Source: Marivirga sericea (GTDB lineage: Bacteria > Bacteroidota > Bacteroidia > Cytophagales > Cyclobacteriaceae). From it: a stretch of DNA of 64,000 nucleotides. The position numbers and the translations under genes were made by a program. The notes below the pieces were generated by a model. That model made no database searches. It saw only the letters and a program-made list of their open reading frames with translations, and was not told the DNA's origin. Shown here one piece after another: positions 8,560-17,601 of the stretch. Position 1 is the first letter of the stretch. Each line of letters begins with the position of its first letter. The stretch is from positions 124,001 through 188,000 of the forward strand of contig NZ_FXAW01000001.1 in NCBI RefSeq assembly GCF_900177665.1, read 5' to 3'.

Positions 8560-8593
8560 AGCATATCCCAAGTGATTGAGATATGCTTTTTTT
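8560..8593 (+). terminator. Rho-independent terminator
   Basis: AGCATATC (8560-8567) and GATATGCT (8580-8587) form a perfect 8-bp stem followed by a run of T. It closes the dioxygenase transcript. Confidence 0.85.
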
Positions 8594-8660
8594 ATGTAAA
8601 AAATGTTGAAAGTAAAGTTTATGTATAAGAATTCCAGTGCCTCAAACTGGACATTTTTTC

Positions 8661-8699
8661 ATAGCAAAGACCAATTGAAGGGAGCTTAACCTTTGCTAT
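8661..8699. other. Inverted repeat between convergent genes
   Basis: ATAGCAAAG (8661-8669) and CTTTGCTAT (8691-8699) form a perfect 9-bp stem with a 21-nt loop, just beyond the stop of the CoA-transferase gene on the minus strand. No T-run follows on that strand, so it is an mRNA 3'-end hairpin rather than a classical terminator. Confidence 0.4.
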
Positions 8700-8712
8700 T
8701 AAGTGTCTAAAT

Positions 8713-10056
8713 TTACGCTAAGTTATTTATAAATTCCACTCCAGTTGAATTTTGCACTTCTTCTAAACTGACTCCAGGCATCAGTTCAATTAGCTCAAAG
8801 CCCGATTCACCAATTTTAAATACTGCTTTGTCGGTGATCACGATATCTACAGCCTTCATAGCGGTAATGGGCAATGCACATTCTTTAACGAGCTTCGGAC
8901 TTCCATCTTTATTGGTATGGTTCATGGTAATGATGAGCGTCTTAGAACCAGAAGCTAAATCCATTGCTCCACCTACGCCCAATAAAGGCTTTCCGGGTAC
9001 AGCCCAATTGGCTAAATTTCCTTGGCTGTCTACTTCTAATCCTCCCATAATGGCCACATCTACATGCTTTCCTCTGATCATGCCAAAAGAGGTGGCGGTA
9101 TCAAAATAGCTGGCTCCTTTCACTGCAGTCACGGGTATCTTGCCTGCATTTACAGGATTTACCATAGCGCCTGTACCATCGGTAGGTTCTGGCCCTACGC
9201 CTAGCATGCCATTTTCAGTATGAAGAATTATTCCGTCTTCTTCTTTGATTAGGTCTGCCACTAAAGTGGGGATACCAATTCCTAAGTTTACGATATGCCC
9301 TCTATTTAATTCCTTCAAAGCTCTTCTTGCAATATTCATCCGGTCTTCACCGGCTTTTTTGCTTCCGACTGAAGCGGAAGAACCAAGATGTTCTTTTTGT
9401 AATTTGGCTTCTACTAGAAAATCAACAAAACAGGCTTGTGTATGAATTTCATTAGGGTCTAGCTCACCTACCGGTACAATTTCTTCAACTTCTGCAATCA
9501 CCAAATCACAAGCAGTAGCCATAGCAGGATTGAAATTTTGTTCCGTCATCCGATAGGTCAAATTACCCGCTGTATCTGCTTTCCAGGCCCGTACAAAAGC
9601 GATATTTCCTCTAATTCCCTCTACAAATACTTGTTCTATTCCACCAATTGTTTTTGTTTCCATCTTTTCAGCTAAAACTGTTCCAGCTGAAGTCGGAGTG
9701 TAGAAACCGCCAATGCCCATGCCTCCAGCTCTGATGGCTTCGCCTAATGTTCCTTGCGGTAGTAAATCATACTCTACCTTGCCCTCCTGCGCCCACTTAA
9801 CAGCGTTTGGATTGCTGGTAAAGTAGGAGCCAATCATCTTTTTTAATTGACCATTGGTCAACAATCTGTCTCCGCCCAAACCCGGCTCACCCACGTTATT
9901 GCCGATGTAAGTCAAGCCTTTTGTGTCAGTTTCAGCAAGAGCATGCAGTAAGTGAACGGGAGCTCCCGTCATGCCAAAACCTCCGCATAAAAGAGTATCA
10001 TTATTTTTTACTTTTTGAGCTGCTTCTTTCGCTGATATTTGTGGAACTATTTTCAT
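8713..10056 (-). CDS. 3-oxoacid (3-oxoadipate) CoA-transferase, fused alpha-beta
   Basis: Transfers CoA from succinyl-CoA to a 3-oxo acid, here most likely 3-oxoadipate, given the pathway genes around it. At 447 residues it joins the two subunits that are separate in PcaI/PcaJ: alpha about 1-225 (glycine-rich GGFGMTGAP near residue 25 and [16 protein letters not shown] near 111) and beta about 240-447. The beta part carries [10 protein letters not shown], in which Glu281 is the expected catalytic glutamate forming the acyl-enzyme. The start lies 4 nt after the monooxygenase stop, so the two genes form one minus-strand operon. Fused enzymes of this type are also used for acetoacetate (SCOT); the context favours 3-oxoadipate. 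Confidence 0.92.
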   Translation of the reverse strand: MKIVPQISAKEAAQKVKNNDTLLCGGFGMTGAPVHLLHALAETDTKGLTYIGNNVGEPGLGGDRLLTNGQLKKMIGSYFTSNPNAVKWAQEGKVEYDLLPQGTLGEAIRAGGMGIGGFYTPTSAGTVLAEKMETKTIGGIEQVFVEGIRGNIAFVRAWKADTAGNLTYRMTEQNFNPAMATACDLVIAEVEEIVPVGELDPNEIHTQACFVDFLVEAKLQKEHLGSSASVGSKKAGEDRMNIARRALKELNRGHIVNLGIGIPTLVADLIKEEDGIILHTENGMLGVGPEPTDGTGAMVNPVNAGKIPVTAVKGASYFDTATSFGMIRGKHVDVAIMGGLEVDSQGNLANWAVPGKPLLGVGGAMDLASGSKTLIITMNHTNKDGSPKLVKECALPITAMKAVDIVITDKAVFKIGESGFELIELMPGVSLEEVQNSTGVEFINNLA

Positions 10057-10060
10057 ATTA

Positions 10061-11812
10061 TTAAAGTCCTAAGACTTGATTTAGCGCGTTAAATAATTGT
10101 TCTTTTGCATCCTTGCGAACTTCTGTAGCTCTGAATGCGATGTGAAAGTCCGGTCGGATTAGTAAACAACCGGAGTCTTTGATGTTACGGATTGTTACCC
10201 ATTCTCCATACAAATCTGTATAATCTCTATCGGGTCCAATTTGCACCACCTTTATGTCTATATTTAGAGATTTACTTATTTCTATTGCTGATTGAATCCA
10301 TTCTTCCCCACCTATCCCTGTAAATAGCGTGAATTTGCCTTTTCCAGATACGTCCAAAGTAGATATTTGATGTCCATTGTCTCCCAACCAAACATGGGGC
10401 AAATGTGCTCCCGGTCTTGTGGATGCTTGGTAATACAATTCCTGGTCCCGTAAATACTCTTCTTCAGCAGTTCCATCCGAGAAAATAGCGTTAGAGGTAT
10501 AGCGTTGATTTAATTCTACCCCATGACAGTTAAATTCATACGACTTTAGCGCGATTGCTTTTCTTAAATCTTCTCTTTGTTGCTCTGAAGCAGGATTGTT
10601 GTCCTTCAGCTTTTCCATATTGGCTTTCATCTGCTCCGGTTCTATGTTATCTCCTAGTCCTAGGGATTGGAAAATGGGACCAAATTCTTCTATGCTTTTG
10701 TTAGCTCTGTCCACTATCTGCTTTGCAATGGGGCCTCTTTCTTTTTGATAGGAATCAAGTATGCCTTCATTTGCTTCACCTTTCACTACTGATGCCAATT
10801 TCCATGCTAAATTAAAGGCATCTTGAATAGAAGTGTTAGAGCCTAATCCATTTGAGGGTGGGTGTCTGTGAATAGCGTCTCCCATACAGAAAACCTTCCC
10901 GTCTGAAATTTTGGTTGCATAACAGTGATTGACTGTCCAGGTGGAGGTTTGTAATATTTCGATCGGAATGCTGTCGTCACCTACGAGTTTGATGGCGATT
11001 TCTTTAGCTAAATCATCATTTACTTCAGGAGGTCCGTCATTAATATCGTAGCCCCAAACTATAAGCCACTCATCCCATGGCCTCACCATGCGAACCAAGC
11101 CCATACCGATTCCGCCTACGTTTGATCCGGGCTGCATAACCCAATAGAGTGCACTAGGCCTATGGGCAACATATTTTGTCAGATCCATTTTGAAGACAAT
11201 GTTCATACTGCCGCCTACTCCCATTTCACCTTCGTAGGGTAGGTTTAAATTTTCAGCTACCTTACTGTTTCCGCCATCTGCTCCTACTAAATATTGAGCT
11301 CTAATGCTAAATTCCTCTCCTGATAGCCGATCTCTACACAATACATTTACTCCTGCTTCATCTTGTTCGTGACTGATGTATTCAGTGTCAAATTTATATT
11401 TCGAACCTTTTCTTGCCCCAGCGCCTACAATAATGGGTTCTACCAAATTCTGTGGTATATCGCATATTTTTGTGGGACTTGCTAAAGTGTAATCAGCCAT
11501 TCGGTTAGGTTGATTTCCCCAAGAGTATAATCGCCCCAGTTCTTCACCTGCTAGACTGGTGCAAAAAACATTATTCCCCATTAATTCTTGAGGAACTGCT
11601 TTCTGAATTATTTCCTCTTCGATGCCCAGGTCACGAAATACCTCCATGGCTCTTTGATTGGTAATATGTGCTCTTGGTGAGTTAGCTAGCCAACCGTATT
11701 TGGTCACGACCATGTTCTTTACACCATAATTACTAAGGAGTGCGGAAGTAGTTGAGCCAGCCGGGCCACTTCCAATTATTAAGACTTCAGTTTCATACCT
11801 GGGATTTGACAT
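10061..11812 (-). CDS. FAD-dependent aromatic monooxygenase (TfdB/PheA-like)
   Basis: A single-component flavoprotein hydroxylase that adds a hydroxyl group to a phenolic ring using NAD(P)H and O2. Motifs are the N-terminal Rossmann GSGPAG (near residue 14), the DG motif [10 protein letters not shown], and the second FAD motif [14 protein letters not shown] followed by [14 protein letters not shown], which is close to 2,4-dichlorophenol 6-monooxygenase TfdB. A thioredoxin-like C-terminal domain follows, as in phenol hydroxylases. The open frame runs 60 codons further upstream into the divergent promoter. The ATG at 11812 is chosen because the FAD fold starts right after it. The protein is 583 residues (TfdB about 598). 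In this cluster the likely product is hydroxyquinol, from resorcinol or a similar phenol. The substrate is inferred. Confidence 0.9.
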   Translation of the reverse strand: MSNPRYETEVLIIGSGPAGSTTSALLSNYGVKNMVVTKYGWLANSPRAHITNQRAMEVFRDLGIEEEIIQKAVPQELMGNNVFCTSLAGEELGRLYSWGNQPNRMADYTLASPTKICDIPQNLVEPIIVGAGARKGSKYKFDTEYISHEQDEAGVNVLCRDRLSGEEFSIRAQYLVGADGGNSKVAENLNLPYEGEMGVGGSMNIVFKMDLTKYVAHRPSALYWVMQPGSNVGGIGMGLVRMVRPWDEWLIVWGYDINDGPPEVNDDLAKEIAIKLVGDDSIPIEILQTSTWTVNHCYATKISDGKVFCMGDAIHRHPPSNGLGSNTSIQDAFNLAWKLASVVKGEANEGILDSYQKERGPIAKQIVDRANKSIEEFGPIFQSLGLGDNIEPEQMKANMEKLKDNNPASEQQREDLRKAIALKSYEFNCHGVELNQRYTSNAIFSDGTAEEEYLRDQELYYQASTRPGAHLPHVWLGDNGHQISTLDVSGKGKFTLFTGIGGEEWIQSAIEISKSLNIDIKVVQIGPDRDYTDLYGEWVTIRNIKDSGCLLIRPDFHIAFRATEVRKDAKEQLFNALNQVLGL

Positions 11813-11822
11813 AACTTTTTCT

Positions 11823-11853
11823 TTTGTTTGTAAGTTTATATAACGTACATTTG
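11823..11853 (+). promoter_or_regulatory. Bacteroidota sigma-A type promoter
   Basis: TTTG (11823-11826), then exactly 19 bp, then TACATTTG (11846-11853) is a perfect match to the TTTG-N19-TAnnTTTG consensus. Transcription should start near 11860, giving a leader of about 44 nt to the dioxygenase ATG at 11904. Confidence 0.8.
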
Positions 11854-11863
11854 TTTTATAATG

Positions 11864-11888
11864 AAACAATACTACGAAAATATTGTTT
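11864..11888. promoter_or_regulatory. Operator-like inverted repeat between divergent catabolic operons
   Basis: AAACAATA (11864-11871) and TATTGTTT (11881-11888) are perfect complements separated by 9 bp. They start just downstream of the predicted transcription start of the dioxygenase operon and upstream of the monooxygenase gene. The IclR-type regulator at 14027 is the natural candidate ligand. No experiment or second copy supports this. Confidence 0.45.
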
Positions 11889-11903
11889 ACAAAAAAAACT
11901 GTT

Positions 11904-12767
11904 ATGAGAAATTTGACCGAAGAAAATCTTACCGATATCGTATTGGAGCGCATAAACAGCACAGACAAGAGAGGCCAAGAAGTGCTGACCAAATTAATAA
12001 AATATCTTCATGCTTTTGTGAAGGACTTAGAACCAACAGAAGAGGAGTGGTTTACAGCGATTGATTTTTTAACTCGAACAGGTAAAAAATGCGATGATAA
12101 GCGACAAGAATTTATTTTATTGTCCGATGTATTGGGTGTATCCATGCTAGTTGATGCTATCAACCATAGATCAAAGCAAGAAGTGACTGAAACCACTGTT
12201 ACGGGTCCATTTCATGCGCCTGCAATGGAAATGAAAATGGGGGATAATATTGCAAGAGGTAAAGAAGCCACCAGTGGTGAGCCTGCTTTATTTCGAGGGA
12301 AAATTTTAGATCCGGACGGGAAACCCATTGCAAATGCAAAGATAGATGTGTGGCAATCTAATGATGAAGGATTTTATGACATTCAAGATGACACCCAGCC
12401 GGAAATGAATTTAAGAGGGATTTTTACAACGGATGCTTCAGGGGATTTTTGGTTTAGATCAATCAAACCCTCACCCTATCCGGTTCCAACCGATGGTCCG
12501 GTCGGTGAAGTGTTAAAAGCATCAGGTAGGCATCCTATGCGACCCGCACATATTCATTTTTGGATTGAAGCTGAGGGCTATCAAACCTTGATTACACATA
12601 TTTTTGTGGAGGGTGATGAATATTTAGATTCGGACGCTGTTTTTGGGGTCAAGGAATCACTCATATTAGATTTTCCGCTTAACAATAATAAGGAGGATGC
12701 GGAAAAATGGGGAGTGAAGTCGCCCTTCAGCGAAGTGATATATGATTTTAAACTAGCAAAAAAGTAA
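11904..12767 (+). CDS. Intradiol dioxygenase, probable hydroxyquinol 1,2-dioxygenase
   Basis: A non-haem Fe(III) enzyme that opens the ring of hydroxyquinol (1,2,4-trihydroxybenzene) to maleylacetate. Counting from the ATG at 11904 (287 residues), the four iron ligands are visible: Tyr158 (DEGFYDI), Tyr192 (PSPYPVP), His216 and His218 (RPAHIHFW). The N-terminal helical dimerisation domain spans about residues 1-100. SPYPVPTDGPVG is typical of the hydroxyquinol and catechol branch. The frame is open upstream to a TTG at 11883, but this lies inside the operator repeat, so the ATG is preferred. The thiolase gene starts 3 nt after the stop. A maleylacetate reductase in the same cluster supports hydroxyquinol rather than catechol as substrate. 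Confidence 0.92.
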   Translation: MRNLTEENLTDIVLERINSTDKRGQEVLTKLIKYLHAFVKDLEPTEEEWFTAIDFLTRTGKKCDDKRQEFILLSDVLGVSMLVDAINHRSKQEVTETTVTGPFHAPAMEMKMGDNIARGKEATSGEPALFRGKILDPDGKPIANAKIDVWQSNDEGFYDIQDDTQPEMNLRGIFTTDASGDFWFRSIKPSPYPVPTDGPVGEVLKASGRHPMRPAHIHFWIEAEGYQTLITHIFVEGDEYLDSDAVFGVKESLILDFPLNNNKEDAEKWGVKSPFSEVIYDFKLAKK

Positions 12768-12770
12768 CTT

Positions 12771-13976
12771 ATGCAGGACGCTTTTATAATTGATGCGATC
12801 AGGACACCCATTTCAAAATTTAGAGGTGGGTTATCCAGTGTAAGGGCAGATGACTTAGCTGCCTTTGTGATAGAGAAGCTGATGCTTCGAAACAGCAGTG
12901 TGGATCCAAGCTTAATAGATGATGTGATCCTAGGATGTCATAACCAAGCAGGAGAAGACAATCGAAATGTAGCTCGAATGGCCGCTTTGCTTGCGGGCTT
13001 GCCGGAAAGTGTTCCTGGAGAAACGGTCAACCGCTTGTGTTCTTCAGGCATGTCTGCGGTAATTCATGCGAATAGGGCTATTAAAGCCGGTGATGGAGAT
13101 CTTTTTATTGCGGGTGGCATGGAACATATGACGCGTGGTCCCTTGGTAATGTCAAAATCAGGTATGCCCTATGGAAACGATGCTAAATTGTACGACAGCA
13201 GCTTTGGATGGCGCTTTGTTAATCCGAAAATGAAAGAAATGTATGGCACAGAATCAATGGGAGAGACCGCTGAGAATTTGCAAGGAAAGCATAACATTAG
13301 TCGCGAAGACCAAGATTTATTTGCTTTTAATAGTCAACAAAAAGCTATTAGAGCTCAAAAATCCGGTCGGCTGGCAAAAGAAATAGCGCTCTTAGAGATT
13401 CCGCAACGAAAGTCAGCGCCTGTAATTTTCAAGGACGATGAATTTATTAGAGCAGAGACTACAATAGAAGGTCTTGCTGCCTTAAAACCAGCTTTTAAGA
13501 AAGATGGTACTGTTACAGCAGGTAATGCAGCCGGACTAAATGATGGAGCTGCAGCTTTATTAATCGCCAGTGAGAAGGCAGTACAGAATCATCAGCTGAA
13601 ACCAATGGCGCGAATCGTGGCCTCTCAAGTGGTAGGTGTTAATCCAAGTATTATGGGGATAGGACCGGTGCAAGCTAGCAATCGATCACTGAAGAAAGCG
13701 GGTCTCACTATGGAAGATATTGACATAATAGAATTAAATGAGGCTTTTGCAGCTCAAAGTTTAGCTTGCATTCGGTCTTGGGGATTGGCTGATGACGATC
13801 CTAGGGTAAATATAAATGGCGGGGCTATTGCTTTAGGACATCCTTTAGGCATGTCTGGCGCAAGATTATTACAAACTGCGGCCATAGAATTGCAAGAACA
13901 GAACAAGCGATATGCGCTTTGCACCTTATGCGTAGGGGTTGGTCAGGGCTATGCCACTATCATTGAAAGAGTTTAG
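12771..13976 (+). CDS. pcaF: Thiolase, probable 3-oxoadipyl-CoA thiolase
   Basis: Cleaves 3-oxoadipyl-CoA with CoA to succinyl-CoA and acetyl-CoA, the last step of the 3-oxoadipate pathway. At 401 residues it matches PcaF (about 400). The catalytic residues are visible: Cys90 in [10 protein letters not shown], His357 in [14 protein letters not shown] and Cys387 in [10 protein letters not shown]. It is separated by 3 nt from the hydroxyquinol dioxygenase, so the two are co-transcribed. Sequence alone cannot exclude an acetyl-CoA acetyltransferase, but the pathway neighbours argue for 3-oxoadipyl-CoA. Confidence 0.9.
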   Translation: MQDAFIIDAIRTPISKFRGGLSSVRADDLAAFVIEKLMLRNSSVDPSLIDDVILGCHNQAGEDNRNVARMAALLAGLPESVPGETVNRLCSSGMSAVIHANRAIKAGDGDLFIAGGMEHMTRGPLVMSKSGMPYGNDAKLYDSSFGWRFVNPKMKEMYGTESMGETAENLQGKHNISREDQDLFAFNSQQKAIRAQKSGRLAKEIALLEIPQRKSAPVIFKDDEFIRAETTIEGLAALKPAFKKDGTVTAGNAAGLNDGAAALLIASEKAVQNHQLKPMARIVASQVVGVNPSIMGIGPVQASNRSLKKAGLTMEDIDIIELNEAFAAQSLACIRSWGLADDDPRVNINGGAIALGHPLGMSGARLLQTAAIELQEQNKRYALCTLCVGVGQGYATIIERV

Positions 13977-14026
13977 ATTTAGTGAAGTAGTAATTCTATT
14001 TCATCAATAATCTGCATATTTGCATC

Positions 14027-14803
14027 ATGGAGCCAACGATCAAAAAATCAGATTTTGTACAATCGCTAGAAAAAGGATTGAAAGTTATTAGCGCTTTTGA
14101 TGTAGATAATGCTCAAATGACCTTAACTGAAGTTGCGAAGAAAGTAGATTTGACTCGGGCAAATGCTCGTAGAATCTTGCTCACATTGCAATACTTAGGT
14201 TTTGTAAGCTGTGTAGATGGTAAGCAATTTAGTTTGAGCCCAAAGGTATTGACATTGGGGTATTCTTATCTATCCGCTTTACCTTTTCAGGAGCTTGCTA
14301 AGCCTTATTTGAAAACTCTGGCTGAAGAAGTAAATGAATCATGTTCAATGTCCGTTCTGGATGGCTACGATATTGTCTATGTGGCACGGGTTCAAACGAA
14401 CAGAATCATGACCATCTCTTTAGGTGTAGGAACTCGCTTACCTGTTTATGCCACCTCAATGGGTAGGGTCTTGCTAGCAGGGTTGCCTGATAGCGAGATG
14501 CAAAGTTTTCTGAGAGGAGTTAAAGCTGAAAAATTAACAACTAATACAATTACTGACTCCGAACAACTAATAAAGCGAATTCAATTGGTAAGAGAAAGAG
14601 GCTGGGCACTTGCAGATCAAGAATTAGAGATAGGCGTAAGATCAATTGCCTGTCCTATTAAAGATAAAAATGGAAAAACAATTGCAGCGCTGAATATTAG
14701 CGGACATGCGAGTAGAGTGAGTAAAGATGAAATGCAAGAAACATTTTTGCCTCATTTGAAAAGCACAGTAGCGCAAATTGAAAGTGCTTTACATAAATTA
14801 TAA
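14027..14803 (+). CDS. IclR-family transcriptional regulator (PcaR/PobR-like)
   Basis: A 258-residue regulator with an N-terminal winged helix (about 12-75, recognition region LTRANARRILLTLQYLG) and the C-terminal IclR effector domain (about 85-255, with CSMSVLDGYDIVYVARV and GVRSIACPIKDKNGKTIAALNIS). The opening SDFVQSLEKGLKVISAF is typical of the PcaU/PcaR/PobR group, which senses aromatic acids or 3-oxoadipate pathway intermediates. It lies 50 bp after the thiolase gene and 4 nt before maleylacetate reductase, inside the catabolic operon. The inverted repeat at 11864-11888 is a possible target. Confidence 0.9.
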   Translation: MEPTIKKSDFVQSLEKGLKVISAFDVDNAQMTLTEVAKKVDLTRANARRILLTLQYLGFVSCVDGKQFSLSPKVLTLGYSYLSALPFQELAKPYLKTLAEEVNESCSMSVLDGYDIVYVARVQTNRIMTISLGVGTRLPVYATSMGRVLLAGLPDSEMQSFLRGVKAEKLTTNTITDSEQLIKRIQLVRERGWALADQELEIGVRSIACPIKDKNGKTIAALNISGHASRVSKDEMQETFLPHLKSTVAQIESALHKL

Positions 14804-14807
14804 TGCT

Positions 14808-15860
14808 ATGAATTTTAAGTATACATCATATCCTAATCAAGTATTTTTTGGAAAAGGTAAAACAGAAGAATTACCTGAGATTTTGAAAGAGTACAAGAAA
14901 GTAATGGCTTTTGGTGAGGAGCGATGGTCCACTCAAATTGAAGCAGTAGGGAATGCCATAGGAGGTAACAAACTTTATTACTTCCCCGAAATTATCCAAC
15001 ATGTTCCACAGCAGTTAGTGGACAAGGCAATGGAAAAGTTGAAGGAAGAAAAACCTGATGTGTTGCTTGCATTCGGAGGCGGATCATCCATCGGGCTGGC
15101 AAAAGCTCTTGCCCTAGAGACCAAGTTACCGATTATAGCAGTTCCTACAACCTATTCAGGTTCTGAACAAACAAACATTTGGGGGGTAAGCACAGAAGAA
15201 GGTAAAACCACAGGTAAATCAATGGATGTAATGCCGAAAGTAGTAGTCTATGATTCTGATTTGACTGCAGGATTACCCTTGAGTTTAGCCGTGACTAGCG
15301 GAATGAACGCAATGGCACATCTTATGGAAGCGATTTATGCGCCTAATGGCAACCCTGTTACGCGTCACCATGCTTTGTTAGGCGTAGAAAAAATCAAGAG
15401 CGGTTTAGAAGAGGTCGCCAAAAATCAAAGTTTAACCGAATCAGCTAATGTTGATATTCAGTTTGGAGCCTATTTAGCGGGCAAATGTTTATGTGAAGTG
15501 AGCATGTCCTTACATCATAAAATGGCCCATGTGTTAGGCGGAAGCTTCAAATTGGAGCACTCTTACGTTCATACAGTATTACAAGCCTTTGTGCTCAATT
15601 ATCAGTGGGAGTACCTATCCGATGAGATTAAAAGAGATTTTACTCAGGTGTTAGGCCATCAGCCGGCACATAAGCTGCAGGAACTTTCCTCTCAAGCAGG
15701 AGGCCCGACAGATTTGAAAAGCATTGGCTTCAAGAGGGAAGATATTAATAAAGCAGTCGAAATCGTTTTGGCGAAACCTTACGAAAACGTGGCTCCACTT
15801 GAAAAAGCTAAGCTAGTTGATATGTTAGTCCATGCTTACGAAGGAAGTTTGGAGGGTTGA
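14808..15860 (+). CDS. Maleylacetate reductase (iron-type alcohol dehydrogenase family)
   Basis: Reduces maleylacetate, the product of hydroxyquinol ring cleavage, to 3-oxoadipate with NAD(P)H. The 350-residue protein has the nucleotide-binding LLAFGGGSSIGLAKALAL and the family stretch LPIIAVPTTYSGSEQT found in maleylacetate reductases (MacA/TfdF/PcpE type), followed by an all-helical C-terminal domain with the conserved MSLHHKMAHVLGG. The open frame extends 10 codons upstream over the IclR stop codon. The ATG at 14808, 4 nt after that stop, is preferred, and the YTSYPNQVFFGKGK opening of the family begins right after it. Together with the CoA-transferase and thiolase it completes the route to central metabolism. 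Confidence 0.92.
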   Translation: MNFKYTSYPNQVFFGKGKTEELPEILKEYKKVMAFGEERWSTQIEAVGNAIGGNKLYYFPEIIQHVPQQLVDKAMEKLKEEKPDVLLAFGGGSSIGLAKALALETKLPIIAVPTTYSGSEQTNIWGVSTEEGKTTGKSMDVMPKVVVYDSDLTAGLPLSLAVTSGMNAMAHLMEAIYAPNGNPVTRHHALLGVEKIKSGLEEVAKNQSLTESANVDIQFGAYLAGKCLCEVSMSLHHKMAHVLGGSFKLEHSYVHTVLQAFVLNYQWEYLSDEIKRDFTQVLGHQPAHKLQELSSQAGGPTDLKSIGFKREDINKAVEIVLAKPYENVAPLEKAKLVDMLVHAYEGSLEG

Positions 15861-15934
15861 AGCTGTGTACTTCTAGTTGCCAATCCTTATCTATTGATCA
15901 AAAACCTATCTTAGAAGACATTTTTTCAATCCAC

Positions 15935-15950
15935 TTAAACCTTTGTTTAA
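15935..15950. promoter_or_regulatory. Operator-like palindrome over the -33 element
   Basis: TTAAAC-CTTT-GTTTAA is a perfect 16-bp inverted repeat whose centre contains TTTG, with a -7-like TACATATA 20 bp further on (15966-15973). It is the same motif and placement as at 7473-7486. It controls the esterase-dioxygenase-transporter operon. Confidence 0.55.
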
Positions 15951-15998
15951 AATAATAGTTGTAGATACATATATTGTTGTTGTATTAAATAATTTCTT

Positions 15999-16637
15999 AT
16001 GTCACAATCAATACATCTTTTCGAAAATACTGAATTTCAAGGAGCTTCCTTAGCAGATGCTAAAAGTGCTATTATCATGACACATGGTCGAGGAGATAAT
16101 GCAGATAAAATGAAGAGTTTAGCTCAGGAATTGGAGATCCCTGAGCATACTGCAATAGTATATCCCATTGCTACTGACAATACCTGGTATCCAAAGGGAT
16201 TCATGGAAGATTGGAGTGAAAATCAACCCTGGTTGGATGCTGCTTTGGATAATTTAGATAGCATATTGAGCCATTTGAATGAAAGCGGTATTGCAAATGA
16301 TAAAATATTCCTATTGGGCTTTTCTCAAGGAGCGTGTCTATCTTTAGAATATGCCACTAGAAATGCACAGAAATATGCAGGGATAGCCATTTTGAGTGGA
16401 GGCTTGATAGGTCCACATATTGAAAAAAGTAACTATCAGGGAGATTTTAACAACACAGAGATTTTTATCGGCTGTAGTGATATAGACCACCATATTCCAG
16501 AGCACCGATTACATGAATCAGAAGAAGCTGTAGCCCCTATGGGTGCTAAGGTGGATAAGAGAATTTATCCTAGTATGGACCATATTATTTGCGAAGACGA
16601 GATCAATAAAGTGAACCAAATGCTGAAAGCATTATAA
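15999..16637 (+). CDS. Phospholipase/carboxylesterase-family hydrolase (MhqD-like)
   Basis: A 212-residue alpha/beta hydrolase of the carboxylesterase/phospholipase (YpfH/MhqD) family. The nucleophile serine is in GFSQGA (near residue 109), the oxyanion region in MTHGRGDNADKM, and the acid and His are in the C-terminal GCSDIDHHIP and PSMDHIICEDE. It is the first gene of a tight operon with an MhqO-like dioxygenase (11-nt gap) and a YdcZ-like membrane protein (5-nt gap). In Firmicutes the MhqD hydrolase and MhqO dioxygenase belong to one regulon protecting against quinones, so a role in the same process is likely here. The natural substrate is not known. Confidence 0.85.
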   Translation: MSQSIHLFENTEFQGASLADAKSAIIMTHGRGDNADKMKSLAQELEIPEHTAIVYPIATDNTWYPKGFMEDWSENQPWLDAALDNLDSILSHLNESGIANDKIFLLGFSQGACLSLEYATRNAQKYAGIAILSGGLIGPHIEKSNYQGDFNNTEIFIGCSDIDHHIPEHRLHESEEAVAPMGAKVDKRIYPSMDHIICEDEINKVNQMLKAL

Positions 16638-16648
16638 ATAAACGCATT

Positions 16649-17596
16649 ATGAATTTTAAAGGAATAGTTAAAGGCTTACATCACATTACAGCCACTGTTA
16701 ACGATGCACAGGAGGACTATGATTTCTATACCAAATTATTAGGTCAAAGACTGATAAAAGAAACGGTTAACTTTGATAATGAAAATGTCTATCATTTTTA
16801 TTACGGAAATGAAATAGGAAGTCCTTCAACTATATTTACCACTTTTCCATATAAAGGTCAGGGAGTAAAAGATGGAGTGATTGGTTCAGGTCAGGTGTTT
16901 GAGACGGTCTTTTCAGCCCCAAAAGGAAGTTTAAATTTCTGGGAAAAGAGATTGCAAGGCGCTGGTGTGGAATTTTCTACTATACAATCATTTGGTCAAT
17001 CTAAACTACAGTTTAAAGATCCTTCGGGATTAAATATAGCGATTGTTGAAGATGAAAATGATCAAAGAACTCCAATCTGGAAAACCGATGATATTTCTCA
17101 AGACGATAATTTAATAGGAATCCACCATGTGGTTTTAGCTATTTCAGATGTGAAAGAAAGTTTAGAGTTTCTACAAGTTTTTGGCTATGAAGTAACTGCC
17201 AAGGAAGGCGATTTTACAAAACTTGAAAGCACCCAAAAAGGTGCAGGTAATTCTTTAGTTTTGATGGAGGCAGGAGAGTTGCCGAGAGGAAAAAATGGAA
17301 TCGGAACAGTTCATCATGTGGCGCATAGAGTAAAAAAAATTGAAGATTCCCTCAAGATTCGAGATTACTTGGTAGACGAATTGGGTTTGAAAGTCACAGA
17401 AGTGAAAGATAGAAAGTATTTTCAGTCTATTTACTTCCGAATTCCCGGCGGTGTGCTATTCGAAGTTGCCACTGAAGGTCCAGGCTTTTTGGTAGACGAA
17501 AGTAATGAAGAGCTAGGAAGTTCTTTGAAACTCCCAGATTGGCAAGAACCTAAAAGAAAACAGATTGAAGCGGGTTTACTATCCTATAAGAAATAA
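16649..17596 (+). CDS. Ring-cleaving dioxygenase, VOC family (MhqO-like), second copy
   Basis: A 315-residue paralogue of the enzyme at 7551-8528 with the same two-module VOC structure. The putative Fe(II) ligands are His11/12 (KGLHHITAT), His222/223 (TVHHVAHR) and Glu272 (VLFEVATEG). The shared DRKYFQSIYFRIPGG and FLVDE segments are those of the MhqO/PcpA group. It sits between the esterase and the YdcZ-like gene in one operon. Having two such enzymes under promoters with the same palindrome suggests different ring substrates or different induction strength. The substrate is not readable from sequence. Confidence 0.88.
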   Translation: MNFKGIVKGLHHITATVNDAQEDYDFYTKLLGQRLIKETVNFDNENVYHFYYGNEIGSPSTIFTTFPYKGQGVKDGVIGSGQVFETVFSAPKGSLNFWEKRLQGAGVEFSTIQSFGQSKLQFKDPSGLNIAIVEDENDQRTPIWKTDDISQDDNLIGIHHVVLAISDVKESLEFLQVFGYEVTAKEGDFTKLESTQKGAGNSLVLMEAGELPRGKNGIGTVHHVAHRVKKIEDSLKIRDYLVDELGLKVTEVKDRKYFQSIYFRIPGGVLFEVATEGPGFLVDESNEELGSSLKLPDWQEPKRKQIEAGLLSYKK

Positions 17597-17601
17597 TTAG
17601 C

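Noticed and set aside
11813-11992. N-terminal 60-residue extension of the FAD monooxygenase
   Set aside because: The extension would cover the divergent promoter and the dyad, and the FAD fold begins right after the ATG at 11812.
15866-15925. Possible terminator after maleylacetate reductase
   Set aside because: The only inverted pair (CTTCTA/TAGAAG) has a long loop and a weak stem, so it is not convincing.
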